Source: Sycobia sp. Sy_11 (taxonomy: Eukaryota; Arthropoda; Insecta; Hymenoptera; Epichrysomallidae). From it: DNA of 64,000 nt. How positions within the stretch are numbered: position 1 is the stretch's first letter; every line of letters begins with the position of its first letter. Location: the NCBI GenBank assembly GCA_018907035.1, contig JACCIC010000027.1:2093501-2157500 (forward strand), in the 5' to 3' direction. A program made the translations under genes and the position numbers. The notes under the pieces were generated by a model that was not told where the DNA came from, ran no database searches, and saw nothing but the letters and a program-made list of their open reading frames with translations. This document shows, one piece after another, positions 57,614-64,000 of this stretch.

Positions 57614-57849
57614 TATAAATATAATACACGGGATCCGACATTTTTGCCCGGGATAAATTGGTGATGCGATCTTTTGACAAACGCTCGAAACTTACTGATT
57701 GATAAATGCGCAATTTCAGTGCTCCGCATTCTCAAGAACCGCCGCGACGCTATTCCATTCGGTTTTACAAATTTTTTCAATCGTTTAATGAAGGATACGA
57801 AGAACGCAGAAAAAAGTAATGTAGGTTTTTATAAAGGCTTTAAAATATT

Positions 57850-58665
57850 TTATGAATTGAAATGTTCAGTAATTACTTAATATTGACTTTGTAAAATTGA
57901 ATATTAAAAATCGTTAGAAATTGTGTATTATTAGAAAATAGTTTCTGCCACAATCTATTTTAAATAGCTAATTATTGACAAATATTGTTGGATAAAAAAA
58001 TCAGAAAAGCTAAAATTACAATTGTACATAAATATCGTAAACACAAAGTAAAATATAAATAATATTATTATTTACGAAAATAGTAATTTTAGACTAAAAG
58101 TAAACCGACAACAAATGGTAAAATTATATAGTTGAAAAAAAACTATTATTTATGGTCTGAGGTTATATTCAACATTAGCAGTATTATATTATATTATATT
58201 CAACATTTCAAGTTGCAAGATTACGGGTATAAAATCCGTACTATTTGCGCTATTTTCATTAAACTTTGGTCATTAGTTACTACAACTTTCCTCTAGCTGT
58301 ATACAGTTTCAAGTTGATCATATTGGATACAGCTGTTTAGTAGCAGTTTGCGTGGAAATATCAAAGTGGTCGATGCAAAAAGCTGTAACAACAAAATTAA
58401 AAAGTATTCAAAAAGTGGTTTTTAAAATACATAAAAAAACGTCATGGTCTTCTTTAAACGATTTGTAAACTTCTTAAAAGTCATTCGTAAAACATTTGGG
58501 ATATGCTGCGTATGTCCAGTAATTATCCAGTAATTGAATATTTCTATTACATTAAAAAAACTGTCAAATTCTTGATCAAAAAATTGGTTCGATTAGACGT
58601 TTCATTTATATACCACTTTCGGCCAATTTTAAATTCGAATCATAAGATTATAACAAAGAAACTTT
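57850..58665 (-). repeat. Unclassified dispersed repeat X, copy 1, with an internal insertion
   Basis: Minus-strand sequence matches copies 2 and 3 in order: ATTGGCCGAAAGTGGTAT, TTGATCAAGAATT, TAATGTAATAGAAAT, ATTACTGGACATA, then after about 345 extra bp (58165-58510) ATATAACCTCA-ACCATGAA, TTTACTTTTA-TC-AAA, TTTATCCAACAATATT and ATTTTACAAAGT-AATATTA. No coding frame. The extra block is either an insertion here or deleted in the other copies. Confidence 0.65.
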
Positions 58666-59164
58666 ACAGAAAAAAAACATATATATATATATAATATATA
58701 TATGTGTGTATATATATATATTTCCCGTAGATTAATAAAATTAAAAAAACAATATTTCGTTCAAAAACTTCAGGATTTTTAATTAATAAAATCACGATTA
58801 TTACATTAATGGATATTATATAATACAATTATCAAATATTCAGCAATAGTAGTTTAAGTAGTATATAATAGAATTATCAATTACGGAATACTAAATTTAT
58901 TTGTACCAAGCTATCTTCATAAGTAGACTAATCATACTTAAATACAGTTGTCATTTTTACTATCGAGCTTGAAGCCATTTTTCTTATGAAACATTTATCT
59001 TGCAATATAATTTGCATTATTTTCAATTTACAATATAATTGGAATAATAAATATTATTTCGATTACAAATTCTAGCAAAATGAAATTCCATATCTTTTCA
59101 ATTAAATATTTTTACTATTTTCACTGTCATTAACAAAATCTTAATTTTTTTCTTCTATTTTTTA
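58666..59164. other. AT-rich spacer
   Basis: Short TA tracts around 58680-58722, otherwise AT-rich DNA with no recognisable feature. Confidence 0.4.
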
Positions 59165-59357
59165 GACACATAAAAAATATTTAATTTTTGTAAATACTGC
59201 GATATAACTCTAGAATTCAAAATAATTATTTGTAAACAATGCACTTATAAATTTTTAGGGCGTTGATTGTGTCAATCGGCCAAGACCGAAACTATAACTT
59301 TTTAACCACTGAATTACTATTCCTTCGTTTTATCGATGGAGCCATTCAAGCTTCGGA
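59165..59357 (-). repeat. tRNA-derived SINE, copy 2
   Basis: The minus strand aligns with the SINE at 5731-5940: ATGGCTCCATCG (box A region), AGTAATTCAGTGGTTAAAAA, a decayed box B (AGTTATAGTTTCGG), then TTGGCCGATTGACACAATC, AAGTGCATTGTTTACAAA and a weaker 3' part to about 59165. The box B changes should abolish polymerase III transcription. Confidence 0.65.
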
Positions 59358-60063
59358 AAAATAATTTTAGTTGACATTGAATTCCTGATTGTAGAAAGCA
59401 AGACATTAGTTTTGAAATTATATCAAATTGTATTTTACCGTATTTGGCCTATTTTATAATTTCGTATTTACATTTATTTATTATATTTGATATTTATTAT
59501 TATAACTTACATTTCATTGAATTATTTTTACAATAATTACATAATATATGAGCAATGTAACATTTTTTAATGATTTCATTTTTAAATTAATTAACATATT
59601 ATTTTGTTCATTCCTCTTCTCTGTGCTTTCAGTGTTTCGTCGTAATATATTGTAATAAATATATAGTGTATAGAATATTATACGGAAAAAAAGATTTAAT
59701 GTCCGCAGGATGCACATTTTGCATCTACTATATACTAAAAACTAGTTGCTGCTCGAGAGAATTGGGGCCTTCATATAAATATTACTATTAATAAGTGATA
59801 ATAATACTAGAAGAAGAGGCAAAAAAATCCAATGTTTACGCTTATTTTAAATACTTTTTTGGCTTTTATTTTTTTCCATCTTTTTCCACGTTCCCCTCTA
59901 TGTTAACTCTGATTGTCTCAATACACTACGTATTTATTTTCACTTTACAGCCATACTACAAAAAGTATGAGTAAATAGAAGGTCCACATTATAGCGTATT
60001 ATAGAAAAGAAACTGAGCATGCGAGAAAGAGAGAGAGGGATAAAAATAGAGAGATAGATAGAC

Positions 60064-60070
<7 letters not shown>

Positions 60071-60142
<72 letters not shown>
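60071..60142. repeat. (GA)n microsatellite
   Basis: 72 bp of GA dinucleotide. Confidence 0.95.
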
Positions 60143-60148
<6 letters not shown>

Positions 60149-61100
60149 AACAGGCAGTCATAAATGAAGCGAAATATAAGCAAATCGATCCTACACGATT
60201 AAATCAAGTACACCTACTCATGCATTTACAACAGTTTTTCCATATATTTTTATTCCTTTGCTTTTTCCAGTACCTCAGCACCTCTCGATTACTCTATATG
60301 CTTAGATCTCTATCTCTCTCTCTCTCTCTCTCTCTTTTTCTCTCTCTCTCTCACACACACACTATCTATCCATCTATCTTTGCTTATTATCCATATCCTT
60401 GTTTCTCGCTCAGACTTCCTCTTACTTTCATTTTCCTTTAACTATATCAACCAGCCCATCGCTCTCCAAAAAGAATGAAAAAAAGACAAAATCAGAGAGA
60501 AAAAAGACAGGCAAAAAACAGTCAAAGAGAGAGAGAAAGAGAAAAAGAGAGAAATAGAGAGAGAAGGAGAAACAGAGAGCGCAATAGAGCGATAAGGAAA
60601 AATAAAAAAGAGAGATAGAAAAATTGAACGAGAAGTGAAGTTGAGTTCGCGCTGTCTTCTTCTAATTCTATCTTGCGGCTTGCACGTTTCTCTCTTGCTT
60701 GAACAACCTATCAACTCGGTAGGTCGACGTCGGCTCCGGATTGCTGATTCTCTCGTCCAACCAACCAACGTTCCTACACTGATATGCCCTACTACTTGAA
60801 CACACCCTGGCAATACAGTATATGAGCACATTGATGAATATACGTATACCTTTTTTCTCTTATAGCGGGTGTTCGTAACGCTGTACTCTGCAGCTATTCT
60901 TTAATACTATAAATATTAATATAATACAGAATTGTATCCTTAAAATTATATGTAAAAGTTTACATTAGCGAATATGACATTTAAGTAGAATTGAAATTCG
61001 AATAAATGTCTCGTGACAAAATTAGAAAGCATTATGCGCGTTCCCATTCAATTTTGTCCATTTATTATGAATATTCGTAAGTTTAAGTTGAAAAAATCTT

Positions 61101-61131
61101 ATTTTAGTAAACATGTATTGTTTACTAAAAT
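61101..61131. repeat. Perfect 13-bp hairpin
   Basis: ATTTTAGTAAACA (61101-61113) and TGTTTACTAAAAT (61119-61131) form a perfect stem with a 5-nt loop. It could be an isolated palindrome or the junction of a fold-back repeat; no function is evident. Confidence 0.6.
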
Positions 61132-61694
61132 ATGTTGAATGAGTGAATTTTTTTTAAATTTTATTATTATAACACGAATTTTGAAATATATTAATTCTTT
61201 AGTCTATTTATTCATCAAAAAAAGGTTTTCATTAATGTTTTATATAAAACGTTTAGAATAATGTTAAAAAAATTATAATCTTCTTCAAAAATAGATACAT
61301 ACTATATTTATAAATATAATTTTAATAGGTAGTCAAATGATTTTTGAAAATCTCATATTGGTATTTACTAAAATAATAATCATGAAATAAAAATACAATA
61401 CGATCATCAGATTCATTTCTTAATCAGAATATTGTTTTCTTATAACTCTAAAATAATATAACTATTATATTAGTTAAGATATAGTAAATCAAAAAAAATC
61501 ATTATATCTGTTTAATATTTATTATCCAATAGAAGTTTAAGAAATATCGAATGTGTAATATATATAATATTTCCGTAAAAAAAATAAAAATAGTTTACAT
61601 AAGTTAATTTTTTAATATATACATATTTAGATATATAACTAATATACAGATTTAACCAATCACAGACTATCTACATATATACTCCCTGTGAATT

Positions 61695-62165
61695 AAAGTT
61701 TTTTCGTTAGAATCATACGATTCGAATTTGATATTGGGCAGAAAGTGCTACGTAAATAACACGTGGAACTGAAACTATATTTTGATCAAGAATTCGCCAG
61801 TTTTTCTTTAATATAATAGAAATTTCCAATTACTGGACATAAATATCGGATATAACCTCAAACCATGAACAATGGTTTGTTTTCAACCATGTAATATTGT
61901 GATGTGTTATAGATTTACTTTTAATCGAAAATAATAAGCTTATTTATATTTTACTTTGTATTTCCGATATTTATGGACAATTTTAATTTTACCTATTCTG
62001 GTTATTTTATCCAACAATATTAGTTAAATTAAAACCTGATTTTTGCAGAAACTGTGTTCTATTAATTAACCAATTTTTCACCATTTTACAAAGTAAATAT
62101 TAGATAATTACTGAAGACTTAAATTACCACAATATTTCAACATATTTTTTATCAATAATTAGGTT
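61695..62165 (+). repeat. Unclassified dispersed repeat X, copy 2
   Basis: Matches copy 1 (inverted) and copy 3: CATACGATTCGAATTTGATA near the start, AATTACTGGACATAAATAT, TTTTCAACCATGTAATATTG, TTTATCCAACAATATTAGTT, GCAGAAACTGTGTTCTATTA and ATTTTACAAAGTAAATATTA at the end. No coding frame, terminal repeats or target duplication recognised. Confidence 0.65.
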
Positions 62166-62849
62166 TTTGAGTAATAAAATTATTTTCATTTTTACCAGGG
62201 TTTTCTGTTTGTTAAATGTGCTAATTCTAATTATTTCCAAAATAAAAGCTCCTTAGTAATAATATTTTTAAAAAGGTCTCATTTTTATATATTAAGGTAT
62301 TAAATTATTCTTCTAAAAATGTATATTTAGTTTTGTGCACCTTTAAATTATAAAATATGGGAATTTACTCAAAAGGTTCTTCTTTACCAGTAATGAAATT
62401 TGCATCACAAAATATCCAACACAAGGGATATATAAGTTGAGAAAATTGTATTTACTCGGATAGATTATTTGGAAGCTTCAGTTTAGTACTTAAGTTTAGT
62501 CTCGATAAATTTATGCAGAGTTTCTAAACTCTGATTTTTCATACGCTCATTCTAACTATGCGTGGTTTTACTGTCAATTGCCCTGGTAGAAATCAAAAAC
62601 AATTACAAGCTAATAATTGGCCATTTTACTTAGAGACAATATAAATATTGGCCTACTAAAGTGGCATGTTCTTGGTCATAAATGTAACGATTTTTTCACT
62701 AATTTATTGCCATTTCTTGTTCAGTTTTAGTAATATTTAATAAGGAAAATCGTTCCAAATTAGATATATTAAAAATTATATATATAATTAATATTACATA
62801 CTTGTTTACATATTCTTCGCTCACTATACAATATACATAAAATCTTGTC
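62166..62849. other. AT-rich spacer between repeat X copies
   Basis: AT-rich; nothing recognised. Confidence 0.4.
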
Positions 62850-63250
62850 ACAATAAAATTGGTTAAAATATTACCATTCAAATTTTCAATTGGCCGAAAA
62901 GTGGTATGTAAATCACAGATGTAATTGAAACGATTTATTGATTAAGAATTGGCTAGTTTTTTGAATGTAATAGAAATGTCGAAGTATTCGGGAATTACTA
63001 GACATAAATATTAAATATAAACTCAAACCATGAATCATATTTTCTTTGAAACCATGTAATATTGTGATGCTTTTTCGATTTATTTTTAATCTAAAATAAC
63101 TACTTTCGTAAATATTAACTTTAATTTCATTTTACTTATTGTTTCCAATATCTATGCACAATTGTAATTTTAAATTCTCTCATTACTTTATCCAACAGTA
63201 TTGGTTAATAATTGATCATTAGAACTACATTCTTATGGAAAATGCGTTCT
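62850..63250 (+). repeat. Unclassified dispersed repeat X, copy 3
   Basis: Same orientation as copy 2, about 1.15 kb further on: CAATTGGCCGAAAAGTGGTA, GAATTACTAGACATAAATAT, AAACCATGTAATATTGTGAT, TTTATCCAACAGTATTGGTT and GAAAATGCGTTCTGTT. It ends earlier than copy 2, so the 3' boundary is copy-specific. Confidence 0.65.
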
Positions 63251-64000
63251 GTTGGATGCACAAGTAAGTTTCCAATATTTTTTTCTAATATGTGAGATTT
63301 TATTATGAAAATATAGTATCATATCCTTTATTCAAAGTATTTTCCATCGGAAGCTAAATCTTTTTCCCATCATACATTCTAATAATCAGAAATATGCTCA
63401 GAATACCTTAACGCAAAGAAAGATATATGACATCGTAGAATTCAATTATGTAAATCGAATTTTGAATGACCTACACTTTACCCGGTTTAAAAATTGATAG
63501 GTACAGGTACAAATCATAATTCGAAAAGGATATAAAAAATGAATTTTTTGTTTTATTTAATATAGTGGATACAGCTTCTAGAATTTGAAATATCATGGTG
63601 TTCTAACAATTGATTGTTACCCCTACATATTTTTTTAAGATGTCTTAAATTTAATAACCTTTATACAATGTTGACATCTGAAGATGATAAATAAAATATA
63701 AAATAGTATTGGTATTTAATATAAAAGATAATTTATTAGTACTTTTTATTCATCGCTGGCGAAATGCAATAATATAATTGAAATGTAACATTTAATCTTG
63801 AGCAAAATTCGTAAATATACCAGAATATCTAAATAATATTTAATTATTACGGAAAATGCGGTGTATGTATAGCCAGTTTATCTCGCTTTTATTGCACTGT
63901 TAGTTAATATCCTTAAATAAGGATTATGTTAGATTTATCTGAAAATAAGCGGATTATATCGAACTTTTACCTGTCTCACTACGCAGTAATAAAAGAAAGA
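63251..64000. other. AT-rich spacer to the window end
   Basis: No recognisable gene or element. Confidence 0.4.

Larger units (their letters stand above)
59358..61694. other. Spacer with microsatellites and a hairpin, no gene
   Basis: AT-rich, with (GA)n at 60071-60142, (CT)n(CA)n at about 60306-60362 and a purine-rich stretch at 60465-60645. A GC-richer patch at 60640-60830 has no recognisable exon. Confidence 0.4.

Noticed and set aside
60442..60831. 129-codon minus-strand ORF
   Set aside because: Its second half is the translation of a purine-rich low-complexity tract, and its first half has no recognisable domain.

Overview
The window looks like insect nuclear DNA, most likely from a hymenopteran such as an ant. 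It is AT-rich, has long (TA)n, (CT)n and (TG)n microsatellites, and carries insect transposon families: mariner, hAT, R1- and LOA-clade LINEs, Ty3/gypsy and copia LTR elements, Penelope-like elements and a tRNA-derived SINE. There are no operons or other bacterial features. The species call is an inference from the element mix. I found no intact host gene; almost all recognisable coding sequence is decayed mobile-element protein with stops, frameshifts and deletions.

Layout. 1-642: 3' fragment of an R1-clade LINE (minus). 2054-2964: mariner with its catalytic core deleted. 4338-4662: TATA-like box plus three diverged repeats. 5228-5700: 3' end of a hAT element (minus). 5731-5940: tRNA-headed SINE; a second copy lies at 59165-59357. 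7085-7315: GC-rich candidate terminal exon with a poly(A) signal (minus). 8550-10580: copia relic (minus), split by a 1.2-kb GC-rich insertion at 8828-10023. 10740-11480: fold-back repeat complex. 13780-14513: chimeric mariner. 17175-19165: gypsy gag-protease relic, joined to a Penelope-like relic (19166-20640). 22261-22596: candidate LTR with TATA/initiator and three exact-length 38-bp repeats. 23650-27765: second copia relic (minus), interrupted by a mariner (25998-27161) and bordered by a second Penelope-like fragment. 30203-30811: long palindromic element rich in AGGTCA half-sites. 32350-34440 and 34760-35230: two oppositely oriented gypsy pol relics. 38995-39185: mariner fragment.

39267-43875 is a nearly full-length R1-clade LINE (minus) lying between TG/TA microsatellites, as Waldo-type elements do. 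45060-49995 is a LOA-clade LINE (plus) with ORF1, a truncated endonuclease, reverse transcriptase and RNase H. 51600-57613 holds four mariner copies or fragments, a 206-bp terminal-inverted-repeat element with a hammerhead-like motif, and a solo LTR (55354-55924). The right end (57850-63250) carries three copies of an unclassified repeat.

The elements do not form a pathway. The region is a nest of successive insertions: a mariner inside copia, a GC-rich insert inside another copia, Penelope pieces abutting gypsy and copia, and a LINE targeted to a microsatellite. The least explained features are the palindrome with nuclear-receptor-type half-sites, the GC-rich insertion in copia, the 206-bp element, and the unclassified dispersed repeat.
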